DNA of 6,536 nt from an uncultured Alphaproteobacteria bacterium (GTDB lineage: Bacteria > Pseudomonadota > Alphaproteobacteria > Caulobacterales > Parvularculaceae): assembly GCA_938003575.1 (NCBI GenBank), contig CALKYG010000365.1:1-6536 (forward strand), given 5' to 3'. Below the pieces are notes generated by a model. The model had not been told where the DNA came from and searched no databases. It was given only the letters and a program-made list of their open reading frames with translations. Below are positions 1-5,364 of the stretch, piece after piece; position 1 is the first letter of the stretch, and each line of letters begins with the position of its first letter. The position numbers and the translations under genes were made by a program.

Positions 1-320
<320 letters not shown>

Positions 321-326
321 GCGGCG

Positions 327-389
327 TCAGCCGCGGCGCGCGACAGGTTGCGCGAACCGGCGCGCTGCGCCGTTGACGTCCGCGGCTGA
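327..389. repeat. Inverted repeat enclosing two hairpins between convergent genes
   Basis: TCAGCCGCGG (327-336) and CCGCGGCTGA (380-389) are perfect 10-base inverted arms. Between them are a 5-bp hairpin (CGCGC 337-341 with GCGCG 350-354) and a 6-bp hairpin (CGGCGC 358-363, loop GCT, GCGCCG 367-372). The whole can fold as a three-way junction. It lies between thiC and the converging lipoprotein gene, so a role in ending transcription or as an mRNA 3'-end structure is the simplest reading. No T-run follows on either strand. In GC-rich DNA part of this may be chance. Confidence 0.5.
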
Positions 390-428
390 ACGATCGGCGC
401 GACAGCCGGCGGCGTCGCAGCGCGAGAA

Positions 429-1229
429 TTATTCGCCGTACATGGCGCCCATTTTCTCGCCGAGCTCCCGGCACTTCTGCATTTTCGCCATGTCCGGCGT
501 CTTGCCCTCGCGCGCCGCCGCCATCATCTCCGCGCCGATCCGCATGCATTCGCCCATGTCGACGACTTCATAGCCGGCGGGCGGCGCGAACAGCGCCGGG
601 TCCTGCGCGCCGCGGGCGATCGACTTCGCCAGCATCACCGTCTGTCCGCCGCTGACCATTCGAAGCGGGATGCCGTCGCGCGTGACGCAGGCGCTTCCGC
701 CGGCGCCGCCGTCGCCCTCAAATTCCCAGACGGCGCAGTCCATCCCGGCGATTTTATCCGTACCCGTTCTTTTGGCGCTCGCCTGGATGTCGGCGTCGAC
801 GCCGAAGGCGCCGGCCATCGCGCCGATGTCGGACCGTGACATCATGGTCGCGATCGCGGGCGCTCCGGCGCCCTCGGGCCACATCATCATTTTTCCGCCG
901 GCGTTTTCATTCACCATCACCTGGCTCCATTCGCCCGATGCGCCGCCGAGGCCGGCGTCCGGCGGGAAGGCGATCCGCTGCGTCATCCCGGACGCCGCGA
1001 TCTTCACTTCGACGGACTTGCCGCCGGCCGTGAAGTCATAGACCCCGGCATAGTCGGCGGCCGGCTTGGGGAAATTCGCAGGCCACGGGTCCGGCGCCGC
1101 CGCTTGCGCCTCAGGCGCGGCGTCAGCCGCCGCCGGCGCGATTTCCGGCGTATCGCTCTTTCTTGGCTCTTCGGGCGCCTTCGCGCAGGCGGAAAGGGCG
1201 GCGGCGAGAGCGAAAATGGCGAGGCGCAT
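429..1229 (-). CDS. DUF4412-like lipoprotein
   Basis: The predicted product is a 266-residue lipoprotein of unknown function. The start is ATG at 1229 because the encoded protein begins with a typical signal peptide, MRLAIFALAAALSAC, whose lipobox (LSAC) makes Cys15 the lipidated residue. A GGGAGA Shine-Dalgarno sequence lies just upstream. The open frame extends further upstream to 1439, but that part is basic and not signal-like. An Ala/Pro linker (residues about 30-50) is followed by a globular region: YDFTAGGKSVEVKI, WSQVMVNENAGGKMMMWPEG, IAGMDCAVWEFEG, ACVTRDGIPLRM and DPALFAPPAGYEVVDMG. This layout (short beta strands, a GxxCxVW pair, 'trdGiPLrm', then a 'p..F.pPaGy' ending) resembles DUF4412 periplasmic proteins; the assignment is from memory of the family pattern. 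Unlike a plain DUF4412 domain it carries a Met-rich helical tail (225-266) with Cys228 and Cys253. With Cys165 and Cys181 this gives four periplasmic cysteines besides the lipid-bearing one, which could form two disulfides. It is transcribed away from the small lipoprotein at 1445. Confidence 0.85.
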   Translation of the reverse strand: MRLAIFALAAALSACAKAPEEPRKSDTPEIAPAAADAAPEAQAAAPDPWPANFPKPAADYAGVYDFTAGGKSVEVKIAASGMTQRIAFPPDAGLGGASGEWSQVMVNENAGGKMMMWPEGAGAPAIATMMSRSDIGAMAGAFGVDADIQASAKRTGTDKIAGMDCAVWEFEGDGGAGGSACVTRDGIPLRMVSGGQTVMLAKSIARGAQDPALFAPPAGYEVVDMGECMRIGAEMMAAAREGKTPDMAKMQKCRELGEKMGAMYGE

Positions 1230-1329
1230 GGGTTTCTCCCGAATCTGTATGAGCGCAGGCATAGGCCATTCAACGCGGCAGCTGAAGCTCCGGCCGCCGC
1301 GCAGGGCCCGCCGGCCGTCCGCATACGGC

Positions 1330-1357
1330 GATTCTTTCCCAAACTTAACATTGCCAA
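1330..1357 (-). promoter_or_regulatory. Weak candidate promoter for the DUF4412-like lipoprotein gene
   Basis: On the minus strand, TTGGCA (1357-1352) resembles a -35 box, and AAGAAT or AGAATC lies 15-16 bases further on at 1336-1330. The -10 match is poor, so this is only a suggestion. It would give a leader of about 95 bases before ATG 1229. Its -35 overlaps the -35 of the divergent promoter. Confidence 0.25.
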
Positions 1358-1359
1358 TG
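1349..1359. repeat. CATTG-C-CAATG palindrome in the divergent promoter region
   Basis: This is an 11-base palindrome with 5-base arms around one central base. It spans both candidate -35 boxes between the two divergent lipoprotein genes. It could be a shared operator, but no regulator family is indicated and the arms are short. Confidence 0.3.
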
Positions 1360-1380
1360 CTTTGACCTACAACGTAAAAT
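1351..1380 (+). promoter_or_regulatory. Candidate sigma-70 promoter for the acidic repeat lipoprotein
   Basis: TTGCCA (1351-1356) and TAAAAT (1375-1380) are separated by 18 bases and each differs from the consensus by one base. It sits in a locally AT-rich patch in an otherwise GC-rich region. Transcription would start near 1387, giving a leader of roughly 58 bases before ATG 1445. It is supported by sequence match and position only. Confidence 0.5.
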
Positions 1381-1444
1381 CTGACAAAAGACCCACGATT
1401 CCGCTGCCGAATTCTTCGGCGGCGACAGCAGGGGTGCATGGATC

Positions 1445-1798
1445 ATGAGCAAGAAGTGGTTGATTTTATTGGCTGTTTCGTTCGCCGCAGGCGGACTGAC
1501 GGCATGTGCGAAAAAAGACGCGGCGACCGAAACGACGGTTGAGGACGCGGCGGCGGCGACGGAAGAAGCCGTTGAAGACGCCGGCGCAGCGATGGATGCG
1601 GCGGCTGATGACGCCGGCGCAGCGATGGATGCGGCGGCTGATGACGCCGGCGCCATGTTGGACGATGCTGGCGCAGCGGTCGAAGGCGCGGCTGGCGAAG
1701 CAGTCGACGCCGCCGGCGAGGCGGTCGACGCGGCCGGCGAGGCGGTTGAAGACGCTGCGGCGGCTGTCGAAGAAGCGACCGAAGAGCCTCAGAACTAA
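1445..1798 (+). CDS. Small acidic, repeat-built lipoprotein
   Basis: The product is a 117-residue lipoprotein of unknown function. MSKKWLILLAVSFAAGGLTAC is a clear signal peptide with lipobox LTAC; Cys21 would be lipidated, and Ala at +2 suggests sorting to the outer membrane. The mature part is low complexity, mostly Ala, Asp, Glu and Gly. By my count it has 28 acidic residues and only two basic ones (Lys23, Lys24), and no aromatic residue. Residues 45-66 are two identical copies of the 11-mer DAGAAMDAAAD, and residues 83-103 are three 7-mers of the form AGEAVDA. Such 11- and 7-residue periods fit an amphipathic helix or coiled coil rather than a globular domain; the 11-mer period recalls LEA-like proteins, but the usual lysines are absent. 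A possible Shine-Dalgarno, AGGGG, lies about 10 bases before ATG. It has its own promoter candidate and terminator, so it is probably monocistronic. It shares the stretch ATETT(V)EDAAAA with the lipoprotein at 3774. Confidence 0.88.
   Translation: MSKKWLILLAVSFAAGGLTACAKKDAATETTVEDAAAATEEAVEDAGAAMDAAADDAGAAMDAAADDAGAMLDDAGAAVEGAAGEAVDAAGEAVDAAGEAVEDAAAAVEEATEEPQN
1577..1642 (+). repeat. Two identical 33-bp tandem repeats
   Basis: Units at 1577-1609 and 1610-1642 are identical over all 33 bases and begin GACGCCGGCGCAGCGATGG. A decayed third copy starts at 1643 with GACGCCGGCGC. The unit length is a multiple of three and encodes DAGAAMDAAAD. Identity at silent positions points to a recent duplication inside the lipoprotein gene. 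Confidence 0.95.
1691..1753 (+). repeat. Three 21-bp tandem repeats encoding AGEAVDA
   Basis: Three in-frame units (1691-1711, 1712-1732, 1733-1753) encode AGEAVDA, AGEAVDA and AGEAVED. The second and third share GCCGGCGAGGCGGT, while the first differs at several silent bases and is therefore older. The 7-residue period fits a heptad-type helix. They lie in the same lipoprotein gene as the 33-bp repeats. Confidence 0.9.
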
Positions 1799-1822
1799 TC
1801 GAAGGCCAAGCCCTGGGTTTGG

Positions 1823-1855
1823 AAAGCCGCCTCACCCGGTGAGGCGGCTTTTTGT
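1823..1855 (+). terminator. Intrinsic terminator of the acidic lipoprotein gene
   Basis: GCCGCCTCAC (1826-1835) pairs perfectly with GTGAGGCGGC (1839-1848) around the loop CCG. A TTTTTGTTTT tract follows, and AAA before the stem extends the pairing with the first Ts. It begins about 25 bases after the stop codon. This is a textbook Rho-independent terminator, and it isolates the lipoprotein gene from the downstream aminotransferase. Confidence 0.93.
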
Positions 1856-1883
1856 TTTGCCGTGACGGCGCAGGGCCATGTAA

Positions 1884-1893
1884 CGTTGCAACG
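1884..1893. promoter_or_regulatory. Perfect 10-bp palindrome CGTTGCAACG
   Basis: CGTTGCAACG is self-complementary and lies about 60 bases before the aminotransferase start, after the terminator, where that gene's promoter must be. It may be an operator half-site pair. No convincing -35/-10 pair was found around it and no regulator is encoded nearby. Confidence 0.3.
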
Positions 1894-1947
1894 CCTGCCT
1901 GCGGACCAGCCGGCGGGCGACAGGATGTCAATCTGAGCCATGCCGTT

Positions 1948-3144
1948 TTGAGCGCCCCTCTCCTCAATCCCGTCTTCGCCAACCGCCCGACGACGATTTT
2001 CGCGGTGATGTCTGCGCTCGCGCGCAGGCACGGCGCGGTCAATCTCGGGCAAGGCTTCCCGGATGAGGACGGTCCGCCCGGCCTCGTCGAAGCGGCGGTG
2101 CGCGCCCTTCGATCGGGACAAAACCAGTATGCGCCGGTTCAGGGCGTCCCGGAACTGCGCCGCGCCGTCGCCGCCTCGAACCGGCGATTTTACGATCTCG
2201 ACATCGACTGGGAGACGGAGACGCTCATCACCGCCGGCGCCACCGCGGCGCTCGGCGCCGCCTTTCTCGCCTTCCTCAAGCCGGGCGATGAGGCGATCCT
2301 TCTCGCGCCTTGTTACGATTCCTATGCGCCGATCGTCGAAGCCGCCGGCGCGACGCCGCGATTCGTTCAATTGCAGCCTCCCGCATGGCGCATGGATCAA
2401 GCCGCGCTTGAAGCCGCCATAACGCCGAGAACGCGGGTCATCGCGATCAATTCCCCGCACAATCCGACGGGACGCGCCCTGTCGCATGAAGAGCTGCAAG
2501 CCGTCGCCGACATCGCCGTCCGGCGAGACCTCCTCGTCATATGCGACGAGGTCTATGAGCATCTGATTTTCGACGGCCGGCCACATATTCCCTTGATGAC
2601 CCTGCCCGGGATGCGCGAGCGGTGCGTGCGCATCGGCTCGGCGGGAAAGACGTTTTCGATGACGGGCTGGCGGATCGGTTATGCAACCGGGTGCGAGCGC
2701 CTAATCACGGGCATGATGAAGGCGCACCAGTTCATCGTCTACACCTGTCCGCCGCACCTGCAGCTCGCAGTCGCGGAAGGGCTCGCGTTCGGCGACGAGT
2801 ATTATTCCAGTTTCATTTCGACGATGCAGATGAAACGGGATCATTTCGTCGCAGGACTGACGGATCTCGGATTCGACGTTTTGCCGTGCGAGGGAACCTA
2901 TTTTGCGACGGTCGACATTCGCTCGGTCGGCGGAAAGGACGATGACGATTTCTGCCGCGATCTGACGGAGAACGCCGGCGTCGCGGCCATTCCGGTTTCG
3001 GCCTTTTATCCGCCTTCGGATCCGAATACGCCCCGTAATTACGCGCGCTTCTGCTTCTGCAAAAAGATTGACGTTCTTGACGAGGCGCTGCGTCGTTTAA
3101 GGTCGCATTTCAAATCCGCCCCGCCGGCCCGGGACGCTCAATAA
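1948..3144 (+). CDS. PLP-dependent class I/II aminotransferase (kynurenine/methionine aminotransferase-like)
   Basis: This is a fold-type I PLP enzyme of about 398 residues, predicted to transfer an amino group from an amino acid to a 2-oxo acid in the cytosol. Visible motifs (numbered from TTG 1948) are NLGQGFPD at 32-39, the substrate-end signature of this subgroup; SPHNPTGR with Asn172; CDEVYEHLIFDG with Asp200 and Tyr203; SAGKTFSMTGWRIG with the Schiff-base Lys234; and RNYARFCFCK with Arg367, the usual carboxylate-binding arginine. The QGFPD, DEVYEHL and GKTFSMTGWR combination is closest to kynurenine-oxoglutarate transaminase, glutamine transaminase K and E. coli YbdL (methionine aminotransferase). 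Substrate choice among these cannot be read from sequence. No in-frame ATG exists before the conserved N-terminus: ATG 2008 would cut into it. TTG 1948 is chosen by family length, but CTG 1933 is better spaced from AGGA at 1922, and the frame stays open up to TTG 1852. The stop codon abuts the ATG of the next gene. Confidence 0.9.
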   Translation: MSAPLLNPVFANRPTTIFAVMSALARRHGAVNLGQGFPDEDGPPGLVEAAVRALRSGQNQYAPVQGVPELRRAVAASNRRFYDLDIDWETETLITAGATAALGAAFLAFLKPGDEAILLAPCYDSYAPIVEAAGATPRFVQLQPPAWRMDQAALEAAITPRTRVIAINSPHNPTGRALSHEELQAVADIAVRRDLLVICDEVYEHLIFDGRPHIPLMTLPGMRERCVRIGSAGKTFSMTGWRIGYATGCERLITGMMKAHQFIVYTCPPHLQLAVAEGLAFGDEYYSSFISTMQMKRDHFVAGLTDLGFDVLPCEGTYFATVDIRSVGGKDDDDFCRDLTENAGVAAIPVSAFYPPSDPNTPRNYARFCFCKKIDVLDEALRRLRSHFKSAPPARDAQ

Positions 3145-3651
3145 ATGAAATCGGGCCGCACATTCTTGCAAATCCTGCTTGGCGTTCTTGCGCCGCTCGG
3201 CCTCGCCGCGCCCTCTGCGGCGGACGTCACGGCGCCGGCCGTTGAAGATCATGAGTTCCGGCCCTTCGACGAAAGCGCGAACGCGATGCAGGACATCGAT
3301 GCGGCGCTGTTGGCCGCAAAGCCCGGCGGGCGTCGCGTCGCGCTCATACTCGGAGGCAATTGGTGTCACGACAGCCGCAGCCTTGCAAAGAAGGTCAAGA
3401 CGGAACCCCTGAAAACCCTTGTCGCGGACCGGTACCAGATCGTCTGGATCGACGTCGGCCGTCGGGACAGGAATCTCGATGCGGCGCGCCGATTCGGCGT
3501 TGAGAAGCTGATCGGCACGCCGGCCATCATCGTCCTTTCGGCGGACGGTAAGGTGCTGAACGCCGACAGCGTTCACGACTGGCGGAACGCCGATTCGCGG
3601 ACCGATGAGGAGACTTACCGCTATTTCGAATCATTCGCCGGCGTTGAATGA
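3145..3651 (+). CDS. Exported thioredoxin-like protein with a single cysteine
   Basis: The 168-residue product has a signal peptide (charged MKSGR, then a hydrophobic stretch to about residue 22, with probable cleavage after PSAA at 26), so it should act in the periplasm. The remainder looks like a thioredoxin fold: AALILGGNWCHDS-type active-site strand and turn (RRVALILGGNWCHDSR, 63-78), then YQIVWIDVGRRDRN, AARRFGVEKLIGTPAIIVLSADGKV with the conserved cis-proline (Pro126), and a terminal helix. The usual CXXC is replaced by Cys74-His-Asp-Ser77, and Cys74 is the only cysteine in the protein. An intramolecular disulfide is therefore impossible; a monothiol, glutathionylation-type or non-redox role must be considered. 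Its ATG follows directly on the TAA of the aminotransferase (TAAATG), with GGGA 10 bases upstream inside that gene, so the two are very likely co-transcribed and coupled. Family assignment to the thioredoxin superfamily is confident; the role is not known. Confidence 0.88.
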   Translation: MKSGRTFLQILLGVLAPLGLAAPSAADVTAPAVEDHEFRPFDESANAMQDIDAALLAAKPGGRRVALILGGNWCHDSRSLAKKVKTEPLKTLVADRYQIVWIDVGRRDRNLDAARRFGVEKLIGTPAIIVLSADGKVLNADSVHDWRNADSRTDEETYRYFESFAGVE

Positions 3652-3671
3652 TTACCGCGGCGTAATCATTC
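3629..3671. repeat. Three AATCATTC sites in alternating orientation, forming alternative hairpins
   Basis: AATCATTC occurs at 3629-3636, its complement GAATGATT at 3646-3653, and AATCATTC again at 3664-3671. Centres are 17-18 bases apart. Copies 2 and 3 form a perfect 10-bp hairpin (GAATGATTAC 3646-3655, loop CGCGGC, GTAATCATTC 3662-3671) covering the stop codon of the thioredoxin-like gene. Copies 1 and 2 form a competing 8-bp hairpin with a 9-base loop. No T-run follows. It may be a terminator or mRNA-end structure for the upstream pair, or a three-half-site operator for the lipoprotein gene 100 bases downstream. Confidence 0.6.
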
Positions 3672-3773
3672 GCGGAAAGTTCAATTAATTCCGTGTAAAA
3701 ATCGTCTTCCAAACTTGCGCGCGCGGGCCGGCTGCGATTGATGTTGCCGCCTCAACAACGGAGGGCGTACCCC

Positions 3774-4103
3774 ATGAAAACTCAAATCACGCTGGCGCTT
3801 TGCGCCGCTGTCGCGTTCGGCCTGTCGGCCTGCGCCACTGAGACGACCGAAGACGCCGCGGCGGCGATCGCGCCGGCGGCTGAAGAGACCGCTCTGACTG
3901 ACGCCGATGCGGCTGCGGCCGAAGAACCTGCGGAAGTCGCCGAGGCGGCGACGGGCGAGGAAGCTGTTCAGCCGATCGCCGCTTCTGCGGAAATGACCGT
4001 CGATTCAACCCTCGAAGGCGCTGAAGAAGGCGTCATCGAAGCGGCGGCCGACGCAGCGGAAGGCGCAGTCGAGACGGCGGCCGAGACGACGCCGCAACAG
4101 TAA
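3774..4103 (+). CDS. Small acidic lipoprotein lacking basic residues after the lipobox
   Basis: The 109-residue product is of unknown function. The start is ATG 3774, eight bases after a strong GGAGGG Shine-Dalgarno (3760-3765); an in-frame ATG at 3741 (second codon of a frame open from 3738) lies before that site and would spoil the signal peptide. MKTQITLALCAAVAFGLSAC is a lipoprotein signal with lipobox LSAC; Cys20 would be lipidated, and Ala at +2 suggests outer-membrane sorting. The mature 90 residues hold, by my count, 23 Asp/Glu, no Lys, Arg or His, and no aromatic residue, in Ala-rich runs such as EDAAAAIAPAAEE and EAAADAAEGAVETAAE. It is probably helical or disordered. The start of the mature part, CATETTEDAAAA, is close to ATETTVEDAAAA in the lipoprotein at 1445, although exact repeats are absent here. 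It has its own leader of 122 bases after the thioredoxin-like gene and its own terminator. Confidence 0.88.
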   Translation: MKTQITLALCAAVAFGLSACATETTEDAAAAIAPAAEETALTDADAAAAEEPAEVAEAATGEEAVQPIAASAEMTVDSTLEGAEEGVIEAAADAAEGAVETAAETTPQQ

Positions 4104-4128
4104 CACGACCCTGCTTGTATGAGTGAGC

Positions 4129-4166
4129 GGCCGGCGGCGCCAGATCAGGCGCCGCCGGCCTCTTTC
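4129..4166 (+). terminator. Strong hairpin terminator between convergent genes
   Basis: GGCCGGCGGCGCC (4129-4141) pairs perfectly over 13 bp with GGCGCCGCCGGCC (4148-4160) around the loop AGATCA, followed by TCTTTC. It starts 25 bases after the acidic lipoprotein stop codon. On the minus strand the same stem follows the stop of the sqdB-like gene by 16 bases but without a T-rich tract, so it may serve both genes while acting best on the plus strand. Confidence 0.85.
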
Positions 4167-4176
4167 ATTGCGGCGC

Positions 4177-5364
4177 CTAGTGCCGCGCTTTCTCGCGCTG
4201 CGCGTCGTTCCAGTAGGACACGCAGGGAATTTTCGTCCGGTCGCAGCGATGCGCGTATTTCCGCGCAATCTCGCGGACTTCCTCCAGCAGGCCTTCTTCG
4301 AGGGTGATCGGGTCGAGGCCGAGATTTAAAAGCCGCCGGTTCTCGACGTCGAGATCGTTTTCCGCCGCCTCATTGCGCGGATTGACGACATTCTCAACCG
4401 CAGCGCCTGTCTTCTCGGCGATCATTTTCGCCAGATCGCGAATGCGGTGCGTTTCCGTCATCTGATTGAGTATGTGAACGCGTTCGCCATGTTGAGGCGG
4501 GTTCTCGATCGCCAGCTGAATGCACCGGACCGTATCCTGGATGTGAATGAAGGCGCGCGTCTGGCCGCCCGTGCCGTGGACCGTCAACGGATAGCCGACG
4601 GCGGCCTGCATCAGGAACCTGTTGAGGACGGTGCCGTAATCGCCGTCATAATCGAAGCGATTGATCAGTCTTTCATCGAGGCGCGTCTCTGCGGTCTGGG
4701 TGCCCCACACGATCCCCTGATGCAGATCCGTGATCTTCAGCTTGTCGTTCTTGTTGTAAAACGCGAACAGGAGCTGATCTTGCGTCTTGGTCATGTGATA
4801 GATCGAGCCGGGATTGGCCGGGTACAGAATTTCCTGCGTAATCTCCCGGCCGTCCTCGGTTTCGATTTTCACCGGAAGATAGCCTTCCGGTATCTTCATC
4901 CCTGCGGTGCCGTAGCCGTAGACCCCCATCGTGCCGAGGTGCACAAGATGGGTGTCGACGCCGGCTTCGACAATCGCCGCCAGAATGTTGTTGGTTGCGT
5001 TGATGTTGTTGTCGACGGTGTACCGCTTGTGGAACGACGACTTCATCGAATACGGCGCCGCGCGCTGCTCGGCGAAGTGGATGATCGCATCCGGCCTCAT
5101 TTCCTCGATTAGATGGAGCAAGCGGGCGTAATTCTTTGCGACGTTGATCATCTCAAAGCGAATCCGTCGGCCGGAAACTTCCTGCCAGGCGTCAAGGCGC
5201 ACCGATATCGGGCGGATCGGGGTCAGCGATTCGACCTCGAGCTCCACGTCGATTTTGCGACGTGAAAGATCGTCGATAATGACCACGTCATGCCCGAGAT
5301 TGGACAGATGCAGCGACGTCGGCCAGCCGCAGAAACCGTCACCCCCGATAACGAGAATTTTCAT
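4177..5364 (-). CDS. sqdB: UDP-sulfoquinovose synthase-like NAD-dependent sugar enzyme
   Basis: This 395-residue cytosolic enzyme belongs to the extended short-chain dehydrogenase (NAD-dependent epimerase/dehydratase) family, SQD1/SqdB branch. SqdB joins sulfite to UDP-glucose to make UDP-sulfoquinovose, the head-group donor for sulfolipid. Evidence: MKILVIGGDGFCGWP with GxxGxxG (7-13); ESLTPI at 45-50; HFAEQRAAPYSM (96-107), a hallmark of SQD1; LGTMGVYG with Thr145; YHMTK with catalytic Tyr189 and Lys193; DLHQGIVWGTQT; RFDYDGDYGTVLNRF; and AAVGYPLTVHGTGGQTRAF. These blocks match plant SQD1 as I remember it, and the length agrees. Differences: SQD1 has GTMGEYG where this has Val148, and the stretch between the two active-site blocks is several residues longer, so a related sugar product is possible. 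ATG 5364 is chosen because the Rossmann motif starts there, with GGAG nine bases before; the frame stays open upstream. It follows rmlD on the same strand after 181 bases. No SqdX/SQD2-type glycosyltransferase is in view. Confidence 0.8.
   Translation of the reverse strand: MKILVIGGDGFCGWPTSLHLSNLGHDVVIIDDLSRRKIDVELEVESLTPIRPISVRLDAWQEVSGRRIRFEMINVAKNYARLLHLIEEMRPDAIIHFAEQRAAPYSMKSSFHKRYTVDNNINATNNILAAIVEAGVDTHLVHLGTMGVYGYGTAGMKIPEGYLPVKIETEDGREITQEILYPANPGSIYHMTKTQDQLLFAFYNKNDKLKITDLHQGIVWGTQTAETRLDERLINRFDYDGDYGTVLNRFLMQAAVGYPLTVHGTGGQTRAFIHIQDTVRCIQLAIENPPQHGERVHILNQMTETHRIRDLAKMIAEKTGAAVENVVNPRNEAAENDLDVENRRLLNLGLDPITLEEGLLEEVREIARKYAHRCDRTKIPCVSYWNDAQREKARH

Noticed and set aside
1230..1439. 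N-terminal extension of the DUF4412-like lipoprotein to 1439
   Set aside because: It would bury the lipoprotein signal peptide 70 residues inside the protein, and a good ribosome binding site precedes ATG 1229.
1577..1753. Tandem repeats as a possible CRISPR or non-coding array
   Set aside because: Units are contiguous without spacers, are multiples of three and encode in-frame peptide repeats.
1852..1947. N-terminal extension of the aminotransferase to TTG 1852
   Set aside because: It would begin inside the terminator's T-tract and adds 32 residues without family character.
1443..2042. 199-residue minus-strand open frame over the acidic lipoprotein gene
   Set aside because: It is Arg/Pro-rich low complexity, the antisense image of Ala/Asp/Glu codons, and crosses a clear terminator and the start of the aminotransferase gene.
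1795..2586. 263-residue minus-strand open frame
   Set aside because: It is antisense to the aminotransferase and is rich in Arg and Gly without motifs.
3674..3701. Possible promoter around GGAAAGTTCAATT and GTAAAAAT for the lipoprotein at 3774
   Set aside because: The spacing fits neither a sigma-70 nor an ECF/EcfG-type promoter well, so I do not annotate it even though a promoter is likely somewhere here.
4447..5112. 221-residue plus-strand open frame
   Set aside because: It lies wholly antisense to the sqdB-like gene, whose motifs are unmistakable; the frame is a GC-bias shadow without recognisable domains.
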